Assembly (NCBI GenBank): GCA_009676745.1
Contig: CP046062.1
Location: 459,001 to 523,000 of the forward strand
Direction of reading: 5' to 3'
Source: Leuconostoc mesenteroides subsp. mesenteroides
GTDB lineage: Bacteria > Bacillota > Bacilli > Lactobacillales > Lactobacillaceae
Length of the DNA: 64,000 nt
Shown: in pieces, positions 27,797-36,913 of the stretch
Layout of the letters: the number at the start of each line of letters is the position of its first letter
How positions within the stretch are numbered: the first letter of the stretch is position 1
Position numbers and translations under genes: made by a program
Notes under the pieces: generated by a model
What the model was told of the DNA's origin: nothing
Seen by the model: the letters and a program-made list of their open reading frames with translations, nothing else
The model's database searches: none

Positions 27797-30238
27797 ATGA
27801 CAAATTACGATTCAAAAGAGTACTTGGAACTTGTTGATAAGTGGTGGCGTGCAACTAACTATTTGTCAGCTGGGATGATCTTTTTGAAGAGCAACCCATT
27901 GTTCTCAGTAACAAATACACCTATCAAGGCTGAAGACGTCAAAGTTAAGCCAATCGGACACTGGGGTACAATCTCAGGTCAAACATTCTTGTATGCACAT
28001 GCTAACCGTTTGATTAACAAGTATGGTTTGAACATGTTTTACGTTGGTGGTCCTGGTCACGGTGGCCAAGTTATGGTTACTAATGCTTACCTAGACGGCG
28101 CATATACTGAAGATTATCCTGAAATCACTCAAGATATCGAAGGTATGAGCCACTTATTCAAGCGTTTCTCATTCCCTGGCGGTATTGGATCACACATGAC
28201 AGCCCAAACACCAGGTTCATTGCATGAAGGTGGTGAATTGGGTTATTCATTGAGCCACGCTTTTGGTGCCGTTTTGGATAATCCTGACCAAGTTGCATTT
28301 GCAGTAGTTGGTGATGGTGAAGCCGAAACAGGTCCTTCAATGGCTTCATGGCACTCAATTAAGTTCTTGAACGCTAAGAATGATGGTGCCGTATTGCCAA
28401 TATTGGACTTGAATGGATTTAAAATTGCAAATCCAACTATTTTCTCACGCATGAGTGATGAAGAAATCACAAAGTTCTTTGAAGGGTTGGGTTACTCACC
28501 TCGCTTCATCGAAAATGATGATATTCATGATTACGCAGCTTACCACGAACTTGCTGCTAAGGTTTTGGATCAAGCCATCGAAGATATTCAAGCTATCCAA
28601 AAGGATGCTCGTGAGAATGGTAAGTACCAAGACGGTACAATTGCTGCATGGCCTGTAATTATCGCACGTTTGCCAAAGGGTTGGGGTGGACCAAAATATG
28701 ATGAGAACGGTGATCCAATCGAAAACTCATTTCGTGCTCACCAAGTGCCATTACCTTTGGCACAAAATAACTTGAAAACATTACCGGCATTTGAATCGTG
28801 GATGACCTCTTATAGGCCAGAAGAATTATTCAATGCTGATGGTTCATTGAAAGCCGAAATTAAAGCTATTGCACCTAAGGGTGACAAGCGTATGTCAGCT
28901 AACCCAATTACAAATGGCGGTGCTAATCGTTCGAATTTAAAGTTACCTAATTGGCGCGATTTTGCTAATGATATCAATGAGCAGACGCGTGGTAAAGGGT
29001 TTAGCGATAGCAAACGAAACATGGATATGTCGACGCTATCAAACTATCTTGGCGCAGTTTCAAAATTGAATCCAACTCGCTTCCGTTTCTTCGGTCCTGA
29101 CGAAACAATGTCAAACCGTTTGTGGGGCTTGTTTGATGTCACACCACGTCAATGGATGAAAAAAATCAAAGAACCACAAGATGAATTACTAAGCCCTGCC
29201 GGTCGTATCATTGATTCACAATTGTCAGAACACCAAGCAGAAGGTTGGCTTGAAGGTTATACTTTGACAGGTCGTGTTGGAATCTTTGCGTCATACGAAT
29301 CATTCTTGCGTGTTGTTGATACAATGGTTACACAACACTTCAAGTGGTTGCGTCACGCTTCAGAACAAGCATGGCGTAATGACTATCCATCATTGAACTT
29401 GATTGCAACTTCAACTGCATTCCAACAAGATCACAATGGATATACTCACCAAGATCCAGGTATGTTAACTCACTTGGCTGAAAAGAAGTCTAACTTCATT
29501 CGTGAATATTTGCCAGCTGATGGTAACTCATTGTTGGCTGTTCAAGAACGCGCCTTCTCAGAACGTCATAAGGTGAACTTGTTAATTGCTTCAAAGCAAC
29601 CACGTCAACAATGGTTCACAGTTGAAGAAGCTGATGTATTGGCTAATGAAGGTTTGAAGATCATTGATTGGGCTTCTACTGCACCTTCTGGTGATGTTGA
29701 TATTACATTTGCATCTGCAGGTACAGAACCAACAATTGAAACTTTGGCTGCATTGTGGTTGATTAACCAAGCATTCCCATCAGTTAAGTTCCGTTATGTG
29801 AACGTTGTTGAATTACTACGTTTGCAAAAGAAGTCAGAACCTAACATGAACGATGAACGTGAATTGTCACCTGAAGAATTTAACAAGTACTTCCAAGCTG
29901 ATACACCAGTTATCTTTGGATTCCATGCTTATGAAAACTTGATTGAATCATTCTTCTTCGAACGTAAGTTCACGGGTGATGTATACGTGCATGGCTATCG
30001 TGAAGATGGTGACATCACAACGACATATGACATGCGTGTTTATTCACACTTGGATCGCTTCCACCAAGCTAAGGAAGCTGCCGAAATCTTGTCAGCAAAT
30101 GGTAAGATTGATCAAGCAGCAGCTGATACATTCATCGCTAAGATGGATGACACATTGGCAAAGCACTTTGAGGTCACACGTAATGAAGGTCGTGATATCG
30201 CAGAATTCACTGACTGGACATGGTCACCTCTTAAGTAG
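27797..30238 (+). CDS. xpk: Phosphoketolase, copy 2
   Basis: This complete 813-residue thiamine-diphosphate phosphoketolase makes acetyl-phosphate and glyceraldehyde-3-phosphate from xylulose-5-phosphate. [11 protein letters not shown], the cofactor motif [18 protein letters not shown] and the C-terminal [17 protein letters not shown] are intact. The ATG at 27797 (MTNYDSKEY) has AAGGAG about 11 nt upstream; an earlier in-frame ATG lies before the ribosome site. With zwf (33110-34570) it belongs to the 6-phosphogluconate/phosphoketolase pathway. Large blocks are identical in DNA to copy 1 (60 of 60 bases compared at 28144-28203), whereas residues about 300-430 are diverged. Confidence 0.97.
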   Translation: MTNYDSKEYLELVDKWWRATNYLSAGMIFLKSNPLFSVTNTPIKAEDVKVKPIGHWGTISGQTFLYAHANRLINKYGLNMFYVGGPGHGGQVMVTNAYLDGAYTEDYPEITQDIEGMSHLFKRFSFPGGIGSHMTAQTPGSLHEGGELGYSLSHAFGAVLDNPDQVAFAVVGDGEAETGPSMASWHSIKFLNAKNDGAVLPILDLNGFKIANPTIFSRMSDEEITKFFEGLGYSPRFIENDDIHDYAAYHELAAKVLDQAIEDIQAIQKDARENGKYQDGTIAAWPVIIARLPKGWGGPKYDENGDPIENSFRAHQVPLPLAQNNLKTLPAFESWMTSYRPEELFNADGSLKAEIKAIAPKGDKRMSANPITNGGANRSNLKLPNWRDFANDINEQTRGKGFSDSKRNMDMSTLSNYLGAVSKLNPTRFRFFGPDETMSNRLWGLFDVTPRQWMKKIKEPQDELLSPAGRIIDSQLSEHQAEGWLEGYTLTGRVGIFASYESFLRVVDTMVTQHFKWLRHASEQAWRNDYPSLNLIATSTAFQQDHNGYTHQDPGMLTHLAEKKSNFIREYLPADGNSLLAVQERAFSERHKVNLLIASKQPRQQWFTVEEADVLANEGLKIIDWASTAPSGDVDITFASAGTEPTIETLAALWLINQAFPSVKFRYVNVVELLRLQKKSEPNMNDERELSPEEFNKYFQADTPVIFGFHAYENLIESFFFERKFTGDVYVHGYREDGDITTTYDMRVYSHLDRFHQAKEAAEILSANGKIDQAAADTFIAKMDDTLAKHFEVTRNEGRDIAEFTDWTWSPLK

Positions 30239-30265
30239 AAAAATGACATCATAAAAGTCAATTTC

Positions 30266-30302
30266 ACGTTCTATATTTGACACACATTTATAGAACGTTT
30301 TT
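30266..30302 (+). terminator. Terminator after phosphoketolase copy 2
   Basis: ACGTTCTATA and TATAGAACGT form a perfect 10-bp stem followed by TTTTT. Confidence 0.88.
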
Positions 30303-30452
30303 GGCTTTTAACATAATTTAATACTTTTCATCTAGTATCGTGTCAAATACTCAAACTATTTTTAAAATATAAATCGAACACAACATAAGTATGAATCTAT
30401 AACAACCACCATATATTATTGCAACCATATTTTTTGAAAGAGGACAATATCA

Positions 30453-30920
30453 ATGCCTGAAAATAATAAACAGCGTATACTATATACATTTCTAGTAGCT
30501 AGTCTTATGATTTATTTCATGTTTACCTACAATAAGATTCTACTAGGTGTGCCTGTGAATGCTGAAATGATTAAATTTCCAATTAACCAATACATTATCA
30601 TTTTACCTTTTGCTTTATTTTTCTCGCTTCTATTTGTGAACAAAAGTTCAAAAAACATAGCATTAAAATTAGTCACTCCAGGTAAAACACATCCTGCAAA
30701 AGTAAAAGCAGCTTTTACTTTAGGACATGTTATACATATGGCACCTTTAATGAGCTTGGTATCAAGCATAATTTGGAGTGATTTGACACTTAAAGAATTT
30801 ATAGCCGTTTGGCCAATTAAAATATTAGAGAATGCGCCATTTGCTTTCATTGTAAACTTCTTTATTGTGACGCCTGTAGTAGGGCTCATTTTCAAAAAAT
30901 TACAACCATATATAAAGTGA
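30453..30920 (+). CDS. DUF2798-type membrane protein
   Basis: The 155-residue protein has four hydrophobic segments in two similar halves, the pattern of DUF2798 proteins. An AGAGGA ribosome site precedes the start. Its neighbours give no functional hint; it stands alone between the phosphoketolase terminator and a strong hairpin at 31031-31081. Confidence 0.65.
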   Translation: MPENNKQRILYTFLVASLMIYFMFTYNKILLGVPVNAEMIKFPINQYIIILPFALFFSLLFVNKSSKNIALKLVTPGKTHPAKVKAAFTLGHVIHMAPLMSLVSSIIWSDLTLKEFIAVWPIKILENAPFAFIVNFFIVTPVVGLIFKKLQPYIK

Positions 30921-31030
30921 TTTATGACTGCTACGTCTTTAAGATGTATATTTGGAAGAGGTGTCCCAGATTAGTCAATAAAAATAATGTATTAACTGGC
31001 CAAGAATTATTAGTTTAGGTTCTAGTTTCG

Positions 31031-31081
31031 GCTATTAAAAAGCGAAAAACTGATTAAATAAGTTTTTCGCTTTTTAATAGC
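31031..31081. terminator. Long perfect hairpin, likely bidirectional terminator
   Basis: Two 21-base arms (31031-31051 and 31061-31081) are perfectly complementary around a 9-nt loop and contain A-rich and T-rich ends. It would end the DUF2798 transcript from the left and may back up the end of the leftward small RNA. Confidence 0.8.
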
Positions 31082-31107
31082 AATCGTAAACCACGTAAAT
31101 TTTACAA

Positions 31108-31323
31108 CAAAAAACAGTTCACCCTCATGTAACAAGCATAAGATCTATACATCTTATGTGCCACAATCGTCCCTAACTACCAGCTACATGTACGTGTTCA
31201 CGCGTCCATCACTTTCCAGCCAGAGAACTGGGTAAACTGTCTTGGATTGAAGAAAATCCGCTTAAGCTATCATTCGTATAGCTTACACAACTTGAATTGT
31301 TTTAGGATTCTCTCCTAATCTAT
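31108..31323 (-). ncRNA. Candidate structured small RNA under catabolite control
   Basis: A region of about 215 nt with higher GC than the flanking spacer has its own promoter and a U-run end, and shows no open frame longer than a few codons. Near the 3' end CAGUUUACCC (31230-31239) and GGGUGAACUG (31115-31124) form a 10-bp closing stem directly followed by six U residues. Other hairpins are AAGCUAU/AUAGCUU, CAUAAGAU/AUCUUAUG and GGAU-UUUCUUCA-AUCC (31244-31259), the last with a pyrimidine-rich loop that could pair with purine-rich ribosome sites. I could not match it to RNase P, tmRNA, SRP RNA or 6S RNA, whose 5' and 3' ends should pair. Confidence 0.55.
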
Positions 31324-31329
31324 GTCTAT

Positions 31330-31368
31330 AGTATAACATGATTTCTATATATTTTGCAAGCGCTTACA
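31330..31368 (-). promoter_or_regulatory. Promoter with overlapping CcpA (cre) site
   Basis: On the minus strand, TTGCAA (31354-31359) and TATACT (31330-31335, preceded by TGT) form a promoter with an 18-bp spacer. TGTAAGCGCTTGCA (31355-31368) fits the cre consensus TGWAANCGNTNWCA at every position and covers the -35 box. A bound CcpA should repress the small RNA during growth on preferred sugars. Confidence 0.75.
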
Positions 31369-31462
31369 AAAATAAATAAACTTCACCAAATCAATCAAAA
31401 ATATACGATAAATTGCTTTTTTATTAAAAAATTTGCACTGAAAAAAAAGAATAACAAATCGT

Positions 31463-32695
31463 TTATTTGCTATTCTCCACTGTTATTTTCGTTCGTTTCG
31501 CCATTGTGATTGCTAACAAAGCTGTGATAATTAACATAACTATAAATACTGACAAAAATAAAATTTTCATCCAGCCTCTATCCATCATCATACCTGAATA
31601 AATTGGACCAATGACTCGACCTGAGCTGATCATCATTGAAACAAACCCTTGTGCCTGTCCTGCTACTCCTTTGGGCGTGATTTGCGCAACCCATGCCGGA
31701 ACTTGCGGACTTTGTAACATTTCTCCAATCGTTAGCAATTCAAACACTAACACAATTTGCCAAAATTCTTTTACAAATATTAAGAAGAAAAAGCTAGAAG
31801 CAAAAATAATACTGCCTAAAATAACTGAAACTTGATATGGTCGTCGGTTTGCCCAATTAGAAACAAATTTCTGAAGCAAAATAATTGTTATGCCATTTAC
31901 TATCCATAAATCGGCATAATTACGTGTTGGCATACCTAAACTTTTCATGTGCGGTGCCATCACGGTTTCCCACAGCATGTAGGATAAATACGTAATAAAT
32001 AATAACGCGCCAATGGCAACTAAAACTGGCGTCAAACGAAAACGTTGACTTGGTACACCTACACGACCCACTTTTTCTGTTCCTTCAAGTATCGTGTCAT
32101 TTGTTGCTTCAGTACTCGTGCGAACTACCGGAACATTAAATTTGGTTACAATAACTAACATTAACGTAAAATATAATGCTGCCGAAATCATCATTAACAG
32201 GTTGAACCCGTAATCAAATAAATATCCTACTGCTAAGGTCCCAACAACCACCCCAATATTCAATACAATATACATATTATTGAATACGATACGTGTTTTT
32301 TCACCAGGAATCGTTGTTGCAAAAGAGTTAACTAACGTTTGTTCCGCGCCCATACCAAAATTAGCTAGCCAAATAAAAAAAGCAAATACGGGCCAACCAT
32401 TCCAAATAATCAAACTGGAGACAGCAATTAAAATGATAAAACTCGTAATTACCATCGCTTCATATGGCCGCCAACTATCAAATAGTTTACCACCAACAAA
32501 TGATCCAACCATACTAATAAGTGATCCAACCATTAAAACTAGTCCCGCCATCGTAAAACTTTGATGCAAAACACCAGTCATATATAGTGTCGTGACTGGC
32601 CAAATCATTGAGTTTCCAGTGTTGGATAATAAAGTACCAAAAAGTAGCCACTTTTCATCAAGTGACCGCGGTTTATCAGTTAAGTCAATTTGCAT
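31463..32695 (-). CDS. MFS transporter (12-helix type)
   Basis: The 410-residue protein of the major facilitator superfamily has about twelve helices and a central cytoplasmic loop around residues 195-215. The motif-A region reads GGKLFDSWRPY after helix 2. I chose the ATG at 32695 (MQIDLTDKPRS) because GGAGG lies 5-6 nt upstream. The substrate is unknown; the sequence has the look of a drug or metabolite exporter. Confidence 0.85.
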   Translation of the reverse strand: MQIDLTDKPRSLDEKWLLFGTLLSNTGNSMIWPVTTLYMTGVLHQSFTMAGLVLMVGSLISMVGSFVGGKLFDSWRPYEAMVITSFIILIAVSSLIIWNGWPVFAFFIWLANFGMGAEQTLVNSFATTIPGEKTRIVFNNMYIVLNIGVVVGTLAVGYLFDYGFNLLMMISAALYFTLMLVIVTKFNVPVVRTSTEATNDTILEGTEKVGRVGVPSQRFRLTPVLVAIGALLFITYLSYMLWETVMAPHMKSLGMPTRNYADLWIVNGITIILLQKFVSNWANRRPYQVSVILGSIIFASSFFFLIFVKEFWQIVLVFELLTIGEMLQSPQVPAWVAQITPKGVAGQAQGFVSMMISSGRVIGPIYSGMMMDRGWMKILFLSVFIVMLIITALLAITMAKRTKITVENSK

Positions 32696-32770
32696 AAATC
32701 CTCCGAATAATAGAACAATTGTAACACGAAACTTATTCACATAACGGAACATTGAACGCTTAATTTATAG

Positions 32771-32911
32771 TCACTTGCGCATATCCCGTTTATTTTTCAT
32801 TAATCGAATGATGATATACAGCATACCAATTAAAATTAGGCCTTCGAATGCTACACCAATACCTAAAGTGAAAGTTAGAATTAAAAATAAAATAATAATT
32901 AAGTAAAACAT
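32771..32911 (-). CDS. 46-residue membrane peptide
   Basis: A short frame begins MFYLIIILFLILTFTLGIG and ends in the basic tail RLMKNKRDMRK. It has one or two hydrophobic segments with positive-inside topology. A GAGAGATGG sequence lies upstream as a possible ribosome site. The amphipathic pattern suggests a real small membrane protein, but low-complexity AT-rich DNA can also produce it. Confidence 0.4.
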   Translation of the reverse strand: MFYLIIILFLILTFTLGIGVAFEGLILIGMLYIIIRLMKNKRDMRK

Positions 32912-33109
32912 TTAGTACCATCTCTCTGAAAAATCGTATTGTGATTATATAGTCTATTTAACCCGTTTAAACTATATTTTAGTATAAACTAGTCAGTTAA
33001 TTAACTTTTGACTTGTTCAACGCTTATTATGTTTGTGAATCTCGTACTTTTCCAGACCATTTTGCGTTATAATGGAGAGTGAATTTAATTATAATATAAG
33101 GGGAACATC

Positions 33110-34570
33110 ATGGTTTCAGAAATCAAAACGTTGGTAACTTTCTTTGGCGGAACTGGTGATTTAGCAAAGCGTAAGCTTTACCCATCAGTTTTCAACCTCT
33201 ACAAAAAAGGATACTTACAAGAACACTTTGCCATTGTTGGGACAGCTCGTCAACAATTAAGTGACGAAGAGTTTAAACAATTGGTTCGTGATTCAATTAA
33301 AGACTTTACTGAAGATCAAGCACAAGCTGAAGCATTTATCGCGCATTTTTCTTACCGTGCGCATGATGTCACAGATGCCGCTTCTTATGGTATCTTGAAG
33401 TCAGCAATCGAAGAAGCAGCAACTAAATTTGATATTGATGGTAATCGTATTTTCTATATGTCAGTTGCCCCTCGTTTCTTCGGTACAATCGCTAAATATT
33501 TGAAATCAGAAGGTTTGCTAGCTGATACTGGCTATAACCGTTTGATGATTGAAAAGCCTTTTGGTACATCATACGCCACCGCAGAAGAATTGCAAAGTGA
33601 TTTGGAAAATGCATTTGATGATGACCAATTGTTCCGTATTGACCACTATCTTGGAAAAGAAATGGTACAAAACATTGCTGCATTACGTTTTGGTAACCCA
33701 ATCTTTGATGCTGCTTGGAATAAGGATTATATCAAAAACGTACAAGTAACTTTGTCTGAAGTTCTGGGTGTTGAAGAGCGTGCTGGTTACTACGACACCA
33801 CTGGTGCCCTTTTGGATATGATTCAAAACCACACAATGCAAATTGTTGGTTGGTTAGCAATGGAAAAGCCAGAATCATTCAATGATAAAGACATTCGCGC
33901 AGCTAAGAATGCCGCCTTCAATGCACTAAAAATTTATAACGAAGAAGAAGTAAATAAGTACTTCGTTCGTGCGCAATATGGTGCTGGTGATACAGCTGAT
34001 TACAAGCCATATTTGGAAGAAGCAGATGTTCCTGCTGACTCAAAGAACAACACATTCATCGCTGGTGAATTACAGTTTGACTTGCCACGTTGGGAAGGTG
34101 TTCCCTTCTATGTTCGTTCAGGTAAGCGTTTAGCTGCCAAACAAACACGTGTTGATATTGTATTTAAGGCTGGTACATTTAACTTTGGTTCAGAACAAGA
34201 AGCACAAGAGTCAGTACTCTCAATCATTATTGATCCAAAGGGTGCGATTGAATTGAAGCTTAACGCTAAGTCAGTTGAAGATGCCTTCAACACACGCACA
34301 ATTAACTTGGATTGGGCAGTATCTGATGAAGACAAGAAAAACACACCTGAACCATACGAACGTATGATTCACGATACAATGAATGGTGATGGATCAAACT
34401 TTGCTGATTGGAACGGTGTATCAATTGCTTGGAAGTTCGTTGATGCAATTACTGCTGTTTACGATGCAGACAAAGCGCCATTGGAAACATATAAGTCAGG
34501 TTCAATGGGTCCAGAAGCATCAGACAAGCTATTAGCTGAAAATGGTGATGCTTGGGTATTTAAAGGATAA
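33110..34570 (+). CDS. zwf: Glucose-6-phosphate dehydrogenase
   Basis: The 486-residue enzyme oxidises glucose-6-phosphate to 6-phosphogluconolactone, the entry to the phosphoketolase pathway. The N-terminal Rossmann motif is GGTGDLAKRK (14-23), and the active-site stretch is RIDHYLGKEMVQN (about 175-187). The Arg-Gln after GTA (residues about 46-47) is the pair linked to dual NAD/NADP use in the Leuconostoc mesenteroides enzyme. From memory the sequence is close to that protein but differs at scattered sites. AAGGGG precedes the start, and TATAAT lies at 33068-33073. Confidence 0.98.
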   Translation: MVSEIKTLVTFFGGTGDLAKRKLYPSVFNLYKKGYLQEHFAIVGTARQQLSDEEFKQLVRDSIKDFTEDQAQAEAFIAHFSYRAHDVTDAASYGILKSAIEEAATKFDIDGNRIFYMSVAPRFFGTIAKYLKSEGLLADTGYNRLMIEKPFGTSYATAEELQSDLENAFDDDQLFRIDHYLGKEMVQNIAALRFGNPIFDAAWNKDYIKNVQVTLSEVLGVEERAGYYDTTGALLDMIQNHTMQIVGWLAMEKPESFNDKDIRAAKNAAFNALKIYNEEEVNKYFVRAQYGAGDTADYKPYLEEADVPADSKNNTFIAGELQFDLPRWEGVPFYVRSGKRLAAKQTRVDIVFKAGTFNFGSEQEAQESVLSIIIDPKGAIELKLNAKSVEDAFNTRTINLDWAVSDEDKKNTPEPYERMIHDTMNGDGSNFADWNGVSIAWKFVDAITAVYDADKAPLETYKSGSMGPEASDKLLAENGDAWVFKG

Positions 34571-34578
34571 ACATATTC

Positions 34579-34618
34579 AAAAAGACCATCAAACAAAACT
34601 TTGTTTGACGGTCTTTTT
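34579..34618 (+). terminator. Terminator after zwf
   Basis: A 17-bp stem with one mismatch (AAAAAGACC...GGTCTTTTT) has a short loop and a T run. Confidence 0.9.
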
Positions 34619-34715
34619 ATATTGTCTAGTTTAGACACACAACCAATTATATGCTGCATAGGATTGATTACTATTCAAACTTACATTTGTTATCCTTGTA
34701 CTCAGAAATAACTTG

Positions 34716-34768
34716 TTGACAACAGCTTCACTTACATTATATAATTAACTGGTTAATTAACCAGTAAA
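34716..34768 (+). promoter_or_regulatory. Promoter and AdcR-type operator
   Basis: TTGACA (34716-34721) and TATAAT (34740-34745) are 18 bp apart. Directly after the -10 box lies TTAACTGGTTAATTAACCAG (34745-34764), which contains the zinc-box consensus TTAACYRGTTAA and an 18-bp perfect palindrome, ACTGGTTAATTAACCAGT. This is the classic AdcR/ZitR site and predicts repression by the regulator encoded next. Confidence 0.9.
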
Positions 34769-34784
34769 CTAAAAAGGGGTGTTT

Positions 34785-35225
34785 ATGGAAAAAACAGATG
34801 AGATTATTCAAGAACTTAACTCTTTTGTTCAAGAATACGCTACCAATTCTGAACTCGTAGTCGTAACCGCTGGACAAAAGATTAATTCAACACAAGCTCA
34901 CTTGCTGATGTTGCTTAAAATAGTACAATCACAGACCAACACAGAATTAGCTGCTGAAATGAATCTATCAAAACCTGCTATCACCAAAGCTATTAAAAAC
35001 CTGATGCGCTATCATTATGTCACAGCGGTGGTAGATGATTCTGATAAACGGAGCACTCACTATTTACTGACTGAAGACGGCGAAAAATTGGCACAACTCC
35101 ATAAGCAGGCCCATGTCACTATGCACGATAATATTCATACCATTATGACTGATTTCACACAGGAACAACAGCAAACCATCACCCAGTTTTTAACAAAACT
35201 CAATGAAATAGGAAATAACTCATGA
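34785..35225 (+). CDS. adcR: MarR-family metal-responsive repressor, AdcR/ZitR-like
   Basis: The 146-residue MarR protein has the winged helix TNTELAAEMNLSKPAITKAIKNLMRY (about 50-75) and the His cluster HKQAHVTMH (about 104-112). Aligned from memory with streptococcal AdcR, the His pair of the C-terminal region and one N-terminal Glu are kept, but positions corresponding to Cys30 and Glu41 appear to be Gly/Ala and Ala. Metal affinity or choice may therefore differ. The start at 34785 has AAAGGGG just upstream. The gene overlaps the binding-protein gene by 4 bases. Confidence 0.85.
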   Translation: MEKTDEIIQELNSFVQEYATNSELVVVTAGQKINSTQAHLLMLLKIVQSQTNTELAAEMNLSKPAITKAIKNLMRYHYVTAVVDDSDKRSTHYLLTEDGEKLAQLHKQAHVTMHDNIHTIMTDFTQEQQQTITQFLTKLNEIGNNS

Positions 35226-36103
35226 AAAAAATAATTATAGCACTCTCTGCCATTGTCATCATCGTTCTTGGTGTTGCCTTATTCAATGGCAATTCCTCGT
35301 CGTCATCCAACCAAAAAATAAACATTGTTGCATCCACCGACTTCTACGCTGAAATTGCCAAAACAGTGGTTGGCGAACAAGGTACAGCAACCGCGATTAT
35401 CAAGGACGCGAACGTTTCTCCTGAAGATTATGAACCAACAACCACGGTTGCCAAAAAAGTTAGTGGTGCTGATATCGTTCTTGCTAATGGTTTAGGATAT
35501 GACTCTTGGCTAAATAAGCTTGCTAAAACTTCTAAGAATACAAAACTTGTTCGTATCGGTGAAGATGTCTTAAACAAAAAAGCAGGTGTTAACCCGCACT
35601 TGTGGAATGATCCTGAAACGATGAGTAAAACAGCAAATTATCTAGCAACCGAGCTTGGTAAAAAAGACCCTAAGAATCGCGATTATTACAAAAAGAACGC
35701 TAAAAAATACGTTGCTAGCCTGAAACCTGTGAATGATTTAATCACAAAAATATCTAAAAAAGCTGATGGTCAAACCGTTGCCCAAACTGAACCTGTTTTT
35801 GAGTATATGCTCGATGACTTAGGATACAAAATAATGGATACAGATTTCTCTGAAGCCATTGAGGAAGGTAATGATCCTTCACCCGCAACATTAGCCGCTC
35901 TTAAATCAGCAATTACGAACCATAAAATTGCTTTCTTTGTTAATAATACGCAGACATCAAGCTCAACGGTCTCTAACCTAATCGATTTAGCCAAGGAAAA
36001 CAATATTCCCATTGTTAATGTAACTGAAACCATTCCAAATGGCGAAAACTATGTTAGTTGGAAGTTAAAAGAACTGAAAGCAATCGAAAAAGTGACACAA
36101 TAA
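35222..36103 (+). CDS. ZnuA/AdcA-family metal-binding protein, atypical
   Basis: The 293-residue cluster-9 substrate-binding protein has an N-terminal hydrophobic segment (IIIALSAIVIIVLGVALF) but no lipobox cysteine, so it is probably anchored by that helix. The usual first ligand motif DPHEYEPT reads SPEDYEPT, NPHLWNDP is kept, and the third ligand position reads TEPVFEYM, so two His ligands appear replaced by Glu. No ABC ATPase or permease follows. It is co-regulated with the AdcR-like protein, so a role in zinc or manganese supply is likely, but it must borrow a transporter. Confidence 0.8.
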   Translation: MKKIIIALSAIVIIVLGVALFNGNSSSSSNQKINIVASTDFYAEIAKTVVGEQGTATAIIKDANVSPEDYEPTTTVAKKVSGADIVLANGLGYDSWLNKLAKTSKNTKLVRIGEDVLNKKAGVNPHLWNDPETMSKTANYLATELGKKDPKNRDYYKKNAKKYVASLKPVNDLITKISKKADGQTVAQTEPVFEYMLDDLGYKIMDTDFSEAIEEGNDPSPATLAALKSAITNHKIAFFVNNTQTSSSTVSNLIDLAKENNIPIVNVTETIPNGENYVSWKLKELKAIEKVTQ

Positions 36104-36120
36104 AATTTCTCTGAAAAATT

Positions 36121-36162
36121 AAAAAATCAGCTATCCAAATCATAAAGATAGCTGATTTTTTT
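36121..36162. terminator. Terminator between adcA-like gene and menG
   Basis: AAAAAATCAGCTATC and GATAGCTGATTTTTTT form the stem; it serves the rightward pair and possibly the leftward men genes. Confidence 0.85.
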
Positions 36163-36202
36163 GCATTAATTTGCGTATCAATGCAGTATTTGGTGTCCAA
36201 CC

Positions 36203-36913
36203 CTATTTTGTCGCATAGTGTGCGGCGGCGGCACCCAAATTAAAACGAGAAATTCTAACTTTTTTGAAGCCCGACTTTAGCAACAATTGTCCAAGGGTCA
36301 TATAATCCATAAAATGCTCTGTCGTTTCATCGAGATATTTGTACTCCTGATACTTTCCCTTGGCAAACACACGTCCAAATAATGGCATAACATGACCAAA
36401 ATACAACTGCCAAAATGGCTTAACAAGGGGACTATCGGGTTGCGATGTTTCTAAAATGACAAGCTGTCCGCTTGGTTTTAAAATACGATACATTTCTCTA
36501 ATTCCCTGTTGTGGATCAGGTAAATTACGTAATCCAAAACCAATAGTCACAATATCAAAGCTATTATCAGGAAAATCTAAATTCATCACATCTCCTTGCT
36601 CAAGTGTGATTTTTTCCGAATAGTCACTTATGTCAACCTTTGTTTGCCCAACCGCAAGCATAGATTCACTGAAATCTAAGCCAATGATCTTAGAATCAGC
36701 ATCACTATTTTCTGCCAATGCAATTGCCCAATCAGCAGTTCCGGTAGCTAAATCAATGATCTGTGCTTTTTTTGGAAAGACCATTTTGTCCATAACTTTT
36801 TGGCGCCACTTTTTGTGTGAGCCTAGACTGATAATGTTATTCATCTTGTCATATTCCGGTGCGATTGTATTGAATAAAGATTTCACATCTGTATTTTTTG
36901 GAGATAATGTCAT
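36203..36913 (-). CDS. menG: Demethylmenaquinone methyltransferase
   Basis: The 236-residue UbiE/MenG-type SAM-dependent methyltransferase performs the last step of menaquinone synthesis. Motif I is IIDLATGTADWAIALA (residues about 47-62), and the family signature GLRNLPDPQQGIREMYRILKPSG is present. Its start overlaps the menE stop by 4 bases, so the two genes are coupled. Confidence 0.93.
   Translation of the reverse strand: MTLSPKNTDVKSLFNTIAPEYDKMNNIISLGSHKKWRQKVMDKMVFPKKAQIIDLATGTADWAIALAENSDADSKIIGLDFSESMLAVGQTKVDISDYSEKITLEQGDVMNLDFPDNSFDIVTIGFGLRNLPDPQQGIREMYRILKPSGQLVILETSQPDSPLVKPFWQLYFGHVMPLFGRVFAKGKYQEYKYLDETTEHFMDYMTLGQLLLKSGFKKVRISRFNLGAAAAHYATK

Noticed and set aside
31108..31323. 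6S RNA as identity of the candidate small RNA
   Set aside because: In 6S RNA the 5' and 3' ends pair and a large central bubble is expected; here the 3' end pairs with the middle of the transcript and the 5' part folds on its own. It remains an alternative until a model search is done.
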